A stretch of 64,000 nt of DNA from Mauremys mutica (Eukaryota > Chordata > Testudines > Geoemydidae), in NCBI RefSeq assembly GCF_020497125.1, contig NC_059075.1, positions 39,716,003 to 39,780,002 of the forward strand, read 5' to 3'. The translations under genes and the position numbers were made by a program. Positions 23,005 to 33,160 of this stretch are shown here, one piece after another. The notes beneath the pieces are model-generated. The model did no database searches and was not told where the DNA came from. It saw only the letters and a list, made by a program, of their open reading frames with translations. Position 1 is the first letter of the stretch; every line of letters begins with the position of its first letter.

Positions 23005-23959
23005 ACGGTGGTTTTATGATAGCATCCATTCTAAGAGACCTTTTTCTGGAGCTCAGTTGCTCATGCTTTCCTAACCAGACACATCAGGTTCATTCCCTGC
23101 AGATAACCCAAACTGTAGTATTGTTATATTTGGCTATGCAGGCTATCGCCAACAGACAACACTCTGCTACCAGAAAAAGATCCCAAGAATCCCGATTCCC
23201 AGTATCTCATTGCTGTCTCATAGTTATGTAACAGGCAAAGTGTACGTTGTGTCTTCCTCTATGCACTGGTTCACACAGAGGATACGATTATGCTTCCATC
23301 CCCATCAGTGATTCCTACAATTGAAGCGGAAGAGGTCTGTGTTAAGACTATGAGCACTGAGCTCAAACCCTCCTGATAACCCAGCATGGAGTGGGGGTGG
23401 GGAAGAAATATACAAGTAGATATGTTAATGTAGGGACCTGACATAATTGCTAGAAAGATGCTTTATTGCAAAACATTGCATTTAGAAGTGAATTTAGATG
23501 TTAATATTTGTTTTACTGTTGCACTGTTAGTATTTGTATTTTGGTTCCTGGAAGCTGTTTTTTAAAGACTAGGATGTGGCACTTTATTGTAGCACGTGTT
23601 TGACACAGCAACCTGTGGGAGAGGGGCCACATGCACATGAGTCAGGAGTTCGCAACACTGGGTTAGAATGACAGCTCCCCACTCACCAGGCATTAGGAAA
23701 GGCTAAGCAGAGTCCCCTCTGAGTAGCAAACAGGGAGGTCTACATTTGTGTCTTTTTATATTTAAGAATGAAATCTGAACTTAAGATGATCTCACACAAG
23801 TTGGGGGTGGGAGGCTTCCCCTTAGACATGAAAAAAATCAAGATTGGCAAAAAATGGATTTTGTATTATGTCTCATATTTACACCAATTTCATGATTTTT
23901 AGAGGTCTGCCTCATGATTTTTGAAGATTTGGAGTTAGTATTAGTGGGCACCATTCAGA
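23005..23959. other. Unassigned intergenic sequence
   Basis: No gene, RNA or confident repeat seen. Confidence 0.45.
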
Positions 23960-24388
23960 GCTCCCAGGTTCTCTGTGTCTCCTTGCAAGGCCATGAGAGC
24001 TGTCACACAGATCAGACCCAAGATCCCTCTAGTGCAGCATCCTGTCTCCAACAGTGGCCAGCACCAGTTGCTTTGGAGAAAGATTAAAAAAATATGGAGA
24101 GGGAAATTACTGCAAAAGACACCCTTAGAGGCAGTTTATTGCAAATCCTCATCAGTCATATCTGTATCCTACCTATTATAACTGCAAATATTTTATTGTT
24201 CAGCTAAATATCTATTTCTTTTTAAAATTGTGCTAAGTTCTTGCCTCAGTGTTTCACTGCAGAGAGTTCCACCAGCATTGTGTAAGAAATATTTCCATTT
24301 GAGGAGTGACAATGATGTGTTCTGCTCCTCAAACACTCCAACTTCTCTCCTGATCCTCCCTTCTTCTGTCGCCCCTCTCTGTCCTTGG
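23960..24388 (-). mobile_element. CR1/L2-superfamily LINE 3' fragment
   Basis: 'gtgcagcatcctgtctccaa' and 'cagtggccagcaccagttgc' followed by 'gagagttccaccagcattgt' are the antisense of a LINE 3' region frequent in turtles, as I recall it. It appears to continue for about 70 bases after the hAT MITE at 24397-24624. There is no intact frame. Confidence 0.5.
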
Positions 24389-24396
24389 CCTGCACC

Positions 24397-24624
24397 CAGG
24401 GCCGGCTCTAGACATTTTGCCGCCCCAAGCACGGCTTCATGCCGCAGGGGGGCGCTCTGCCGCTCGCCGGTCCCACGGCTCTGGTGGACCTCCCGCAGGC
24501 TCCACCGCCTGCGGGAGGTCACCAGAGCCGCCTGCCGCCCTCCCGGCGACCGGCAGAGCGCCCTCCCCCGCGGCATGCTGCCCCAAGCACACACTTGGCG
24601 TGCTGGGGCCTGGAGCCGCCCCTG
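24397..24624. mobile_element. Palindromic hAT MITE, 228 bp, perfect 8-bp duplication
   Basis: Flanks are perfect copies of CCTGCACC at 24389-24396 and 24625-24632. The left terminus is CAGGGCCGGCTCTAG and the right is GGAGCCGCCCCTG. The centre is a strong hairpin: 'gacctcccgcaggc', a 6-base loop, then 'gcctgcgggaggtc'. It is very GC-rich. Long frames on both strands (24193-24948) run through the palindrome and are not genes. It belongs to the same family as the 9997 and 41885 elements. Confidence 0.95.
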
Positions 24625-24632
24625 CCTGCACC

Positions 24633-25079
24633 GTTCTCAACCCAAACAAATATTACTTCCTTTGAGTCCTTTTACCCCTACTCACAAATCCACACTCTAC
24701 TCAACAACTCCCTCCTAGGGAAGAAGAAGGGAGAATGTGCTGATGCTACTCAGGACGTGGAGGCTAGTGGGCAAATAGGAGCCCCTCCCATGCTGTCTCA
24801 GTCTCTCCTGTCCACTTGCCTGTCCCACTGTGTAGCATGGAGGGGCATAGTGAGGAAAAAGTCAAGGCTGCCTTGCCGTATGCTCAGCAGCCCAAAGGGG
24901 AAGTACTGCTCCCTCACTGGATGCAATAAGAACAAGGAAAATACATGAGTGTCTCCTCAACTGAGTGATCCTTGGAAGGTAGGACCATTTGAGGAGAGCT
25001 CTTATACAGGTTCAGTGTTGGGAAAAGGAGGCATGGAGCTTTGCAGCATGCAGCAAGTCCCAGGTGATTAGGTTCTTCT
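24633..25079. other. Unassigned sequence
   Basis: The first ~70 bases probably finish the LINE fragment; the rest has nothing I recognise. Confidence 0.4.
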
Positions 25080-25571
25080 TAGTGTTTCTTGAACTGTGGG
25101 TCGGGACCCAAAACTGGGTCACCAGAATGTTTTAAAGGGTCGCATGGCAGTTCCTGTCCCACAGGGCTGGCTAGGCTCACCTCCCTGTTCCAGGCACTGA
25201 AACCTTTGGGGTCCCGGTGCCACTCAGGTTTGGCCCAGCCAGCATGATGAGTGAGTGGCATTGCAACCCCATGTAGCCAGGGTCATAACTCCACTCTCAC
25301 AAATTTGGTCTAGTCAGGGGGGCGGGGCCAAACCCGAGCAGCACTGCAGTCCCAGAGGTTGCAACTCCCAAAGTAGACAGCCAAGCTGAGCCACCTCCAC
25401 AGCACAGGAGTTGCCACTGTGGGGTGAATGCTGGGCAGGACCCAATCCCCTTAGCGGGGAGGACCTGACTGAAACACCCCAGGGCCTTAACCCCCAGACT
25501 ATTCACTGGGTTGCGACAGGCCATAAACATTTACAAATGGATCCTGAGCCCCAAAAGGTTGAAAACCACTG
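25080..25571. mobile_element. hAT-like non-autonomous element, decayed
   Basis: The left end reads 'tagtgtttcttgaactgtgg' and the right end, inverted, 'cagtggttttcaaccttttg', the paired ends of a common reptile hAT element. Target duplication is not clear: flanks are 'gttcttct' and 'ttctaaca'. The interior is mixed GC with no transposase frame. Confidence 0.65.
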
Positions 25572-25829
25572 TTCTAACAGACTCAGTGACACTGTTCTCT
25601 GCTGAGTAAAACTGCCATATCAGGTAGAGTGGACAGCACTGATGAGATTCATTGGGGAAGAACTGGGGGGGCCTAGAGCATTCTGAACAGAAGAGGAATA
25701 ACACTCCAGAGAGTGATTTTACATGATTTGGGGGAAAAAATATCAAAAATCAAAAGCTTCCTGCTAGAACACACATTGCCCATCAAGCATCTTGGGTTAT
25801 CAACAGATCCTCAGTATTGTGTGACAGGA

Positions 25830-25945
25830 AAAGGCAACGTGGACTAGTGCTTAGAGCAAAGGACTAGTCAGGTGGCCTGGTTCTACTCCCACTTCTACCA
25901 CTGGACTACTTTGTTACCCTGGGCAAGTCACTTTCCCTGTGAAGA
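25830..25945 (+). repeat. MIR-like SINE
   Basis: Head 'acgtggactagtgcttagag' is followed by 'aggtggcctggttctactcc' and 'cctgggcaagtcactttccc', the MIR order. Confidence 0.7.
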
Positions 25946-26040
25946 AAAACTCTGAGGAGCTCAAAAGTTGTCTCTTTCACCAACAGAAGGTGGCCCAATA
26001 AAAGATATTACCTCCCCGCCATTTCTCTTACTTCCCCTCT
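25946..26040 (+). repeat. Interspersed repeat 'caataaaagatattacct'
   Basis: The phrase 'ttgtctctttcaccaacaga' then 'cccaataaaagatattacct' is a well-known short repeat tail in reptile genomes. It abuts the MIR copy. Family name not known to me. Confidence 0.5.
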
Positions 26041-26651
26041 GTGTTATACAGTTCTATCCCAGCCCTCCCAGCAGTATACACGGTATAGTGACACTTACCC
26101 ACTTTTTGTATTATTAGGGCAAATTTCTGCAAAGGTTTATTTAATAACACACAATTAGAGAGTCCAACTCACTCAAACACAGCCACAAGACTTAATGTAA
26201 GAAAAATAAAGCTGCCTAACTCTCTACTGACAAGAAACAGCAGTACCAAAAGTTCCACTTAGCCCTGGTCTACACTAGGACTTTAATTCGAATTTATCAG
26301 CGTTAATTCGAACTAACCGCTCAACCGTCCACACCAGGAAGCCATTTAATTCGAACTAGAGGGCTCTTTAGTTCGAATTTGGTACTCCACCCCGGCAGGT
26401 GGAGTAACGCTAAATTCGCACTTGCTAGCTCGAATTAGGCTTGGTGTGGATGCTAATCGAACTTAGCAGCTCCGGGAGCTATCCCACAGTTCACCACTCT
26501 GTTGACGCTCTGGACAGCATTCCGAGCTTGGATTCTCTGGCCAGCCACACAGGAAATGACCCGCGAAAATTTGAATTCATTTTCCTGTCTGGGCGGTTTG
26601 AATCTGACGTTCTGGTTGCACATCGGGGCGAGCTCCGCAGCACCTGCAACG

Positions 26652-27284
26652 ATGCAGAGCTCTCCAGCAGAGGAGTCCGGGCAATCCCAGAATAGAAAGA
26701 GGTCCCCAGCATGGACTGACCGGGAAGTCCAGGATCTGATCGCTGTGTGGGGCGAGGAGTCTGTGCTCTCGGAGCTGCGCTCCAACAAGCGGAACGCGAA
26801 GACCTTCGAGAAGGTCTCTAAAGCCATGAAAGACAAAGGATACAGCCGGGATGCGATGCAGTGCCGCGTGAAAGTGAAGGACCTAAGACAAGGGTATCAA
26901 AAAGTCAGAGCGGCAAACGGACGCTCCGGAGCCCAGCCCCAGACATGCCGCTTCTACGAGGCACTGCATGCCATTCTAGGTGGGTCTGCCACCAGTGCCC
27001 CACCAGTGACGGTGGACTCCGAGGACGGAATAGTGTACCGGGACAGTTCCCCCTCCCTGTTCGCCGATGGGGAAGATGAGGAAGGGTCTGTTGAGGACGG
27101 CGCAGGCGACATCGAACCCACTCCCGCTTTCCCTGACAGCCAGGATCTCTTCATCACCCTCACAGAGATCCCCTACCAACCGTCCCCGCCCGTTAACCCG
27201 GACTCGGAATCAGGGGAAGGATCAGGCGGTAAGTGCTACAAACAGGGATACATTTATTTTTTTAAGAAACAGGGATATATATAA
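26652..27284 (+). CDS. Myb/SANT-like DNA-binding protein of Harbinger element
   Basis: In PIF/Harbinger systems a Myb/SANT-like partner binds the element ends and helps bring the DDE nuclease to the nucleus. This 210-residue frame starts at MQSSPAEESG; an upstream in-frame ATG at 26502 exists, but residues before 26652 overlap the subterminal region and look untranslated. Residues ~17-112 form a trihelix/Myb_DNA-bind_4-type domain: AWTDREVQDLIAVWGEES with its two tryptophans, a basic middle (RDAMQCRVKVKDLRQGYQKV) and FYEALHAILGG at the end. An acidic, Ser/Pro-rich tail follows (DGEDEEGS, ~140-155). A G|GTAAGT donor at 27228-27229 suggests the natural transcript splices here, so the last ~18 codons may be read-through. 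The frame has no stops or frameshifts. Domestication is possible but unsupported; it is more likely a young element copy. Confidence 0.8.
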   Translation: MQSSPAEESGQSQNRKRSPAWTDREVQDLIAVWGEESVLSELRSNKRNAKTFEKVSKAMKDKGYSRDAMQCRVKVKDLRQGYQKVRAANGRSGAQPQTCRFYEALHAILGGSATSAPPVTVDSEDGIVYRDSSPSLFADGEDEEGSVEDGAGDIEPTPAFPDSQDLFITLTEIPYQPSPPVNPDSESGEGSGGKCYKQGYIYFFKKQGYI

Positions 27285-27322
27285 AAAATAGAAATACTAT
27301 ATAACAATTTTTAAATATGAAA

Positions 27323-27625
27323 CTAGACAAACAGCAGGTCTACACAAACAGCAATGGAGCAATAGTCCTCTGGGGATAGTTCAAAAAAGCTCTCAGAGAG
27401 CAGCTGGAAAAGCCTCAGCAAGAGGTTTCTTGGGAGAGGTGCTTTATTGGGTGCTCCGTTGAAGCACACTCTTCCGCGCCAGGCCATCCTCAGGTACAGG
27501 GGGACCATCGCCTCGACGAGCATGGCAGCGTATGGTCCTGGTCTGTGCAGGGCTTCTGTTAGCATCCGCTCTCTCTGTGTGCGCCTGACAGCGGGGAGTG
27601 CGGGAACTGTGGGATAGCTTCCCAC
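27323..27625 (-). CDS. Short opposed frame in Harbinger element, possible ORF relic
   Basis: A 100-residue minus-strand frame lies between the Myb-like frame and the right end. It contains TQRERMLTEALHRPGPYAAM, an AMVPLYLRMAW segment, and NKAPLPRNLLLRLFQLL. I recall similar wording (ERM...TAM..., NKAALPRNLLQRL) from larger turtle Harbinger elements, which would make this a conserved element-encoded peptide rather than a chance frame, but I cannot verify that. It is not a DDE nuclease. There is no known function; the start may be too early and the 5' part may be missing. Confidence 0.35.
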   Translation of the reverse strand: MGSYPTVPALPAVRRTQRERMLTEALHRPGPYAAMLVEAMVPLYLRMAWRGRVCFNGAPNKAPLPRNLLLRLFQLLSESFFELSPEDYCSIAVCVDLLFV

Positions 27626-27786
27626 AGTGCACCGCTTCCAAAGTCGAAGCTGGCCCCGTGAATGTGGACTCAGAAGTTCGAATTTGTGTATTTAGTATGG
27701 ATACACAAATTCGACTTCATAAGGTCGAATCCACAAATTCGACTTAAGTAGATTCGAAATAGTCCTGTAGTGTAGACAAGCCCTTA

Positions 27787-28560
27787 CACTGACACACTTT
27801 GTAGGGACTCCCTCAGAGCTGGGACCAATGTAAAATGAACACTACTGGCAACATAGCAAGCTGTCTTTAGACCAGGAGCAATTATCACAGGCTCAGCCAC
27901 AGGCACGATTAGCCTTATTTTCTCGGTTGTAATCATTAGTTTGGTCTCTTTAACTCCAGCCAGGAGCTCAGAACAGAGCCAAAGCCCCTCTGCCTGCACT
28001 CCCCCATGTTGAATTTGGGGAAGTCCGGAGCTGGTTCTAAAGTTTGTAACTCTTGTCCATGTCTTCTTAGTATCTGGTTGCAAAACAGCACTTTGGTTAA
28101 ATATTTACATTCCAAATATAAAAGCAGAGGCTAGGTGGCGCTGTGGGTCAATAGATTAGCATCAGGAAGCTTTGGCTTTAAAGTCTGTACAGCATGCTGG
28201 CAACATAACATTTTAGATAAATGTGAAGTATTATTATTAAAGGCATGGGGTAAATAAATTTCAGAGGCTCAGCTAAGTACCTCCAGGCCATACAGGTCAA
28301 GCACAGACCATCAAATGATATGGCTGAGCTGACAGTCTCCACCCAGAAAAGGCTTATGACTGGAACTGAGAGAGGGTCTTGGGACTGCAAGTTGTGGATC
28401 AGGAATGAAATGTGTTGTTGGAGTTCTCTGGATGCTCTCAATTGCGAAGTTGGGGCAAGGTGAAAGAGGTGCAATAGATGAGAGTTTTAGTACCCTGGCA
28501 GTGCAGCATAGGGGGATATCATACACTGCTTGCTCACAAACTCACCCACAAGATGCCTGG
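27787..28560. other. Mostly unassigned; tRNA-like SINE head at ~28130-28196
   Basis: 28130-28196 ('ctaggtggcgctgtgggtca', then 'tttggctttaaagtctgtac') resembles a SINE head. The rest carries no recognised feature. Confidence 0.35.
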
Positions 28561-28568
28561 TCTCATAC

Positions 28569-28892
28569 CAGTGATGGGCAACCTGTGGCCCGTCAGGGTA
28601 ATCCGCTGCCAGGCCACAAGACAGTTTGTTTACATTGACTGCCCATAGGCATGGCCGCCTACAACTCCCAGGAGCCGCGGTTCACCATTCCTGGCCAATG
28701 GGAGCTGCGGGAAGCGACGGTCAGCACATCCCTGCAGCCCGCGCCTCTTCTCGTAGCTCCCATTGGCTGAGAACGGCAAACCGCGGCCCCTGGGTGCTGC
28801 GGGCGGCCGTGCCTGCAGATGGTCAATGTAAACAAACTATCTTGCGGCCTGCCAGCGGATTACCCTAATGGGCCGCAGGTTGTCCGCCACTG
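28569..28892. mobile_element. hAT MITE, 324 bp, 8-bp duplication
   Basis: Left terminus is CAGTGATGGGCAACCTGTGG; the right, inverted, is CAGTGGCGGACAACCTGCGG. Flanks TCTCATAC (28561-28568) and TCTTATAC (28893-28900) are an 8-bp duplication with one change. The ends form a long inverted repeat that includes 'tttgtttacattgac' and its partner 'gtcaatgtaaacaaa'. Two CCAAT motifs, 'ggccaatgggagct' and 'agctcccattggct', face each other near 28690 and 28755. There is no transposase. Confidence 0.92.
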
Positions 28893-29032
28893 TCTTATAC
28901 AGTGTTGTCAGTCCCTCCTTCATTTTAAGGCAGCACTAACATTCAGTCAAAACACCACAAATACAATACTACTAATTAAAACTGATGCTAGGATGAAGAT
29001 GTCAGCTTCTAGCAGCCAGAGACTCTGTAGAG

Positions 29033-29386
29033 CAGGGGTCGGCAACCTCTGGCACATGGCTCGCCAAGGTAAGCACCCTGGCGGGCCAGGCAAGCACCTT
29101 GGCAGGCCGGGCCAGTTTGTTTACCTGCCGCATTGGCAGGTTCGGCCGACCGCTGCTCCCACTGGCTACGGTTTGCCATCCCAGGCCAATGGGGGTGGCG
29201 GGAAGCGGCGCGGGCAAGGGATGTGCTGGCCACAGCTTCCCACCACCACCATTGGTCTGGGACTGCGAACCACGGCCAGTGGGAGCTGCAATCAGCTGAA
29301 CCTGCCGACGTGGCAGGTAAACAAACTGGCCTGGTCCACCAGAGTGCTTCCCTGGTGAGCCGCGTGCCAGAGGTTGCCGACCCCTG
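29033..29386. mobile_element. hAT MITE, 354 bp, perfect 8-bp duplication
   Basis: Flanks are perfect copies of CTGTAGAG at 29025-29032 and 29387-29394. Termini are CAGGGGTCGGCAACCTCTGG and, inverted, CAGGGGTCGGCAACCTCTGG, a perfect 20-bp terminal repeat. The interior is a long imperfect palindrome with 'cggccagtttgtttacctgc' on the left and 'gcaggtaaacaaactggcc' on the right. The frames at 28819-29438 are shadows. Confidence 0.95.
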
Positions 29387-29593
29387 CTGTAGAGGAATTC
29401 AGAGTGTCTCTGCTGAGTCTCACAAGCTCAGCTGCTAAAACCTGCACTAAAATTCAGGGTAATTACTGCTGACTAATGCTGGCATCCAGGACATAAAGCG
29501 GTGCAAAGCAAATTAGGGAACTAGGAAAGAGAGCAGGGACCAGTTTCAGGAACTGCCAAGCTTGAATAAGGTCAGATTAGTATTGTTCAGAAA

Positions 29594-29800
29594 AGGAAGG
29601 ATAGCCTTGTGGTTAAGGTACTGGATTAGGACTGAGGAGATGGGGGTTCAATTTGTGGCTCTGACTCAGACTTCCTATGTGATCCTAGTCAAGTCACAAT
29701 TTCCCTTAGTTTAAAAAAAGACGGGGGAGGAGGAGGATGCTAATGCTTTCTTACCTAGCATGGGTATTGTAAGGGCAAATGCACCAATCTCAGTGAGGCA
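29594..29800 (+). repeat. MIR-like SINE
   Basis: 'ggatagccttgtggttaagg' head, then 'gacttcctatgtgatcctag' and 'tcaagtcacaatttccctta', in MIR order; the 3' part includes 'gggtattgtaagggcaaatg'. Confidence 0.75.
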
Positions 29801-30260
29801 TTCAGATTTGAGGTATTTCTAAAAGACATACTTTAGTTCACACAGGTCTTGATGCAGAAATGAGTGGGTGAGGTTCTCTGGCCTGTGTGATGCAGAAGGT
29901 CCACTCTTAAAATATAAGATGGGAATCAGCTAAGTACCTAGACAATTACCAGAAAAGCCAAACTCCAGGAAATTGGGGATTTCAGACACTGCTGAGCAGC
30001 AGAGCCAGGGGAGTAGCACTGACTGTCTCCAGAGGGAAGTGATGAGGTTTGGTGTTGGTGGTTGGAGTTAGTTAAAAGGAATTATACAGGTCCATTCTTG
30101 GAGGCCCTGCTCTGACACATGCTTCCTCTGTCCAAGAATGTGAAATAATTCCTTCAAATTTTGCGATTCTGAACTTCACAGTACTGATTCCTCAGAGATT
30201 AAAGCCATGGGATTGCTCCATCCTCCTCCCTGTGTGGAGATCCAACCAGCATTGATAATC
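29801..30260. other. Unassigned intergenic sequence
   Basis: No gene or repeat recognised. Confidence 0.4.
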
Positions 30261-30261
30261 C

Positions 30262-30660
30262 TTTGCACTTCTACTGGTCCTTCACTCAAGGATCTCCAAG
30301 TGTTTTACAAACACAAAGTGACCTGGCCTACAGTTAAAAGTTAGGCTGACATAGTTACTGTGCTCAGGGGTGTGACAAATTCATACCAGCAAGCACCGCA
30401 ACTATGCCACCCTAAACCCTGTGTAGATGCAGCTAGGCTGACGGAATAATGCTTCCAGGAAGGTGGAGTTCCAAAAGCAACAGAAAACCCCTTTCAGTTG
30501 TTGTAGGAAACATCTACACTATGGGCAGTGAGTGCTATTACCCCCATGAACTGCAACACAGGGAGGTGAAGTTGCAAGCCCAATGTCATGAAGAAAGTCA
30601 GTAGAAAAAGTCGCAACACCCAAGTCCCAGTCTAAAATCTATCACCGTCTCCCTATTAGT
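30262..30660 (-). repeat. MIR-like SINE split by a MITE
   Basis: 30262-30329 ('ttgcacttctactggtcctt', 'ggatctccaagtgttttaca') and 30533-30655 ('gaactgcaacacagggaggt', 'cacccaagtcccagtctaaa') are the two sides of one antisense MIR-like element. The middle is occupied by the MITE at 30331-30530. Confidence 0.6.
30331..30530. mobile_element. MITE with 'ggcctaca/tgtagatg' ends
   Basis: The left edge 'ggcctacagttaaaagttag' and right edge 'aaacatctacactatgggc' are imperfectly inverted, with the 'tctacact' motif shared by the Harbinger element at 26262. Interior phrases 'gctgacatagttact' and 'gctaggctgacggaa' recall a turtle Harbinger-like MITE. The duplication is not resolved. Confidence 0.55.
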
Positions 30661-30989
30661 TATACCAGCTCATCCTGGTGACAATTCCTGATATTCTAGA
30701 ACCTAGTAAACACTGAATGGTGATGTCACTCAGCATCTGCCCATTGCTATGAGCACTGAAAAGCAGCCCACAGGGTGGAATGCCACTGCTGCTTCAAATT
30801 CTTTGTACAGAAAATATTTATTCTTAGCAGGAAACTGGCCTCTTGTTCTATTCTGACACTAAATATTTAAATTGCAACCTTCCAATCTTTCATTTACACC
30901 AGCAATAGAATGATACATCAACTAAAAATAAAAAGCCAAACTATTCTGTACTGCAGCCAAACAAAGAATCAACATTTCCAGTAATGTAG

Positions 30990-31135
30990 GCCTGATTTTG
31001 CAGTGATGCTGAGCACATGCAGCTCTCCCGCTCTTCAATCAGAGATGTGGGTGTTCAGCAGCTCTGAACACCAGGCTGTAGGTGTCTAAATTTGGGTACC
31101 CCAAATTAGGCACCATTTTTGAAAATGTGGCTCTA
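30990..31135 (+). repeat. Interspersed repeat, 'gtgctgagcac' family
   Basis: 'cctgattttgcagtgatgct' leads to 'tgttcagcagctctgaacac' and 'taggtgtctaaatttgggta', the same family as 8035-8240. Confidence 0.5.
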
Positions 31136-32254
31136 TTTGAACAGCACACAGGATCCTTTGCTGACTCACACTAGAGATATGATTTAGCATGTCCTCAGTT
31201 TACAGGAATGTTGAGAAAGGGTAGGGGCTTTGCCAATGAAAACCTGCAGGCAGTAGAGAATTCTTAAGAGAGACACTATAATAAAAACACGAAGCTCCAG
31301 TAGATATAACCTTGCTGTTGTTACTAAGCACAGAGAAAACTATTTCCAATATGGCAAGGGCTTCCTGAAATAGAGGTGAGTGGGATATGGGCTCTGAGAT
31401 ATGTTTAGCAAGGAGAAGGCAGGGTGTTCAGGTATGCCACACATATTTACTAACATTCTGGAGGAGCAGAGGGACTAATGTGTACCAAGGCAGTAGTTTC
31501 ATGAGAAAGCCGGGCTCATCTGTTGAGTTACACAAAACTCAAGTGCTAGAATCTTGCATAAAAATGTAGAGTAATTACTGCTGGTTAATGTTGGCTGGTG
31601 GAACTTGTTAATAACAACCAGAATATAAAGGCAGTTGGAGCCTCTTTCAGACAGAGAGGGGACTAGGGGCTGAGACAGGAGGTCTTGCAGTCAAATTTGG
31701 AAAGGAGATTTAGGGTTATTGTTCATTATTGTCTGAGTTACCAATAGGGACAAACTTCAGGAAAGATGCATTTCGGCTGTCTACAGTGTGTATGCACCCT
31801 GCCAGGTGCATGATAGGTAAGGAGGTAGAGCACCTGTTTTGTATTCATCCTGCTGAGCAGGATCTAGATATAGATCCCCAGCTAGCAGGCACTAAGACTA
31901 ATATTCCTGTGTCCTTGAAACCCTTCCAAAGCATCCATAACAAACCAGATACCAGTGTGAAGAAAGGGTAGTTCTGTATCCCAGAAAGATGCAGGAGGTA
32001 GTAAAATGAGATCTGGAAAGCGTATTAGACCGAGAGGCAACAGAGGAGTAATTGTGTGAATGGTGTAGTACAATTACTCAAGAAGAAACACAAGATGGGA
32101 GTGTAGGCAAGTCAACGCAATCTAAAACTTTGACTTCTACACCCAATGTTCTGAGTGGATGAGATTCTAGACACACTAGGTAAAACCAAGTCCACAGCAA
32201 CTCAGTGCCCATAAACGTCTATGGACAAAAACCTTTATCATCCAAGTCCAAAGG
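31136..32254. other. Unassigned; contains LTR-like block near 31510-31690
   Basis: The block 31510-31625 ('ctgttgagttacacaaaact', 'gagtaattactgctggttaa') resembles 29405-29487 ('ctgctgagtctcacaagctc', 'gggtaattactgctgactaa'). A TATAAAG motif follows at 31623 (and ATAAAG at 29492). This could be an LTR promoter region of the Gypsy element to the right, but no PBS or ends are seen. Confidence 0.35.
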
Positions 32255-33160
32255 ACAAAAGCAAATTTGAAACTCCCTATGACCTGTACTTTTTCCACAT
32301 TCTCCCCATTGGTCTGCATGGTGGACCAACAATGTCCCAGTGCCTCAAGGCTACAGTACTTCCACTGCAACAGCAGTAGGCCACAAGTTTGTCTTAATGA
32401 TGGACTCTATTCCACCACACAGACTCAGCACCTCAAGGGAGTCATAGTGGTTTTCCATTTCCTTAAGGATGCTGGTCTCACTGCTAAGACAGCCAGATGT
32501 AGGATTAGCTGTAAGGAAACAAAAAAAAATGTTTTGTGGGTGTACCCTAAGGAATGGACAAACTAAACCACTGGTCAGAAAGAGGAGGGCTGGAATGTCT
32601 GGTCCCTGCTATGAAGAAACAAGTGAAATCCTTCTTAGGGTTTGTTGCTTACGACCGATGGTTGGAGCCTAGCTTTTCCACCATGATAATTCTTTTGTAT
32701 GATCTCATGAAAAGCAAAGATCCCAGGAAAGTACATTGCATACCAGCATGCACACGTACCTTTGGGGAGATCAAAAAGATCCTGTGCAGTAGACCTGAAC
32801 TGTGCTATCTTGCCTTCTCCAGAGATTTTATCCTGAAAGCAGATGCCTCTGATATGGGACTTGGGGCAGTTCTCTCTCAGTCTTATCTTGGTGTGGCATA
32901 TCCTGAGATCTATTTAAGTAGTGATCTCTTTCCCTGGAAGAAAAATTGCTGTGATGGAAAAGGAGTGTCTCACTATGAAATTGGTGATAGTCACTGCACT
33001 ATCCCATCCTTAGAGTCACTCTCATTCTGGCTACTGATCATACCCCTATTAGATGCCTGCAGGCCAAGGTAACCAATGCCAAGATCATCCGTTGGTGTCT
33101 GGTCATTCATGAAGCACCATAGGTCAATGATGACTTCCTTTTTCATGGGGGAGGGCTTCC
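32255..33160 (+). mobile_element. Ty3/Gypsy-type pol remnant (RT to RNase H)
   Basis: Three phases on the plus strand carry parts of a Ty3/Gypsy polymerase. Near 32300-32330 is LPIGLHGGP, matching the RT motif usually written PFGLxxAP. Near 32460-32495 is HFLKDAGLTAK. In the frame 32554-33072 are KKQVKSFLGFVAYDRW (the 'FLGLxGYYRR' connection) and DFILKADASDMGLGAVLSQ near 32825-32880, the start of RNase H with its Asp. The catalytic YLDD region between is broken by stops. After 32940 the frame shifts and TDHTPIRCLQAKV-like peptide follows. Gag, protease and integrase are not seen. It is an inactive relic. Confidence 0.88.

Larger units (their letters stand above)
26262..27783 (+). mobile_element. 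PIF/Harbinger element, 1522 bp, TTA duplication
   Basis: Flanks are TTA at 26259-26261 and 27784-27786, the 3-bp duplication of PIF/Harbinger elements. Ends are GCCCTGGTCTACACTA and, inverted, GGGCTTGTCTACACTA. Subterminal regions carry many 'ttcgaatt' and 'aattcga' motifs on both sides (26285-26375 and 27670-27760), which could be binding sites for the encoded Myb-like protein. The element carries a Myb/SANT-like frame (plus) and a short opposed frame (minus) but no DDE nuclease, so it would need that in trans. Confidence 0.93.

Noticed and set aside
24193..24948. Frames of 133, 162 and 169 aa
   Set aside because: They cross a palindromic MITE with perfect target duplications and have no domain.
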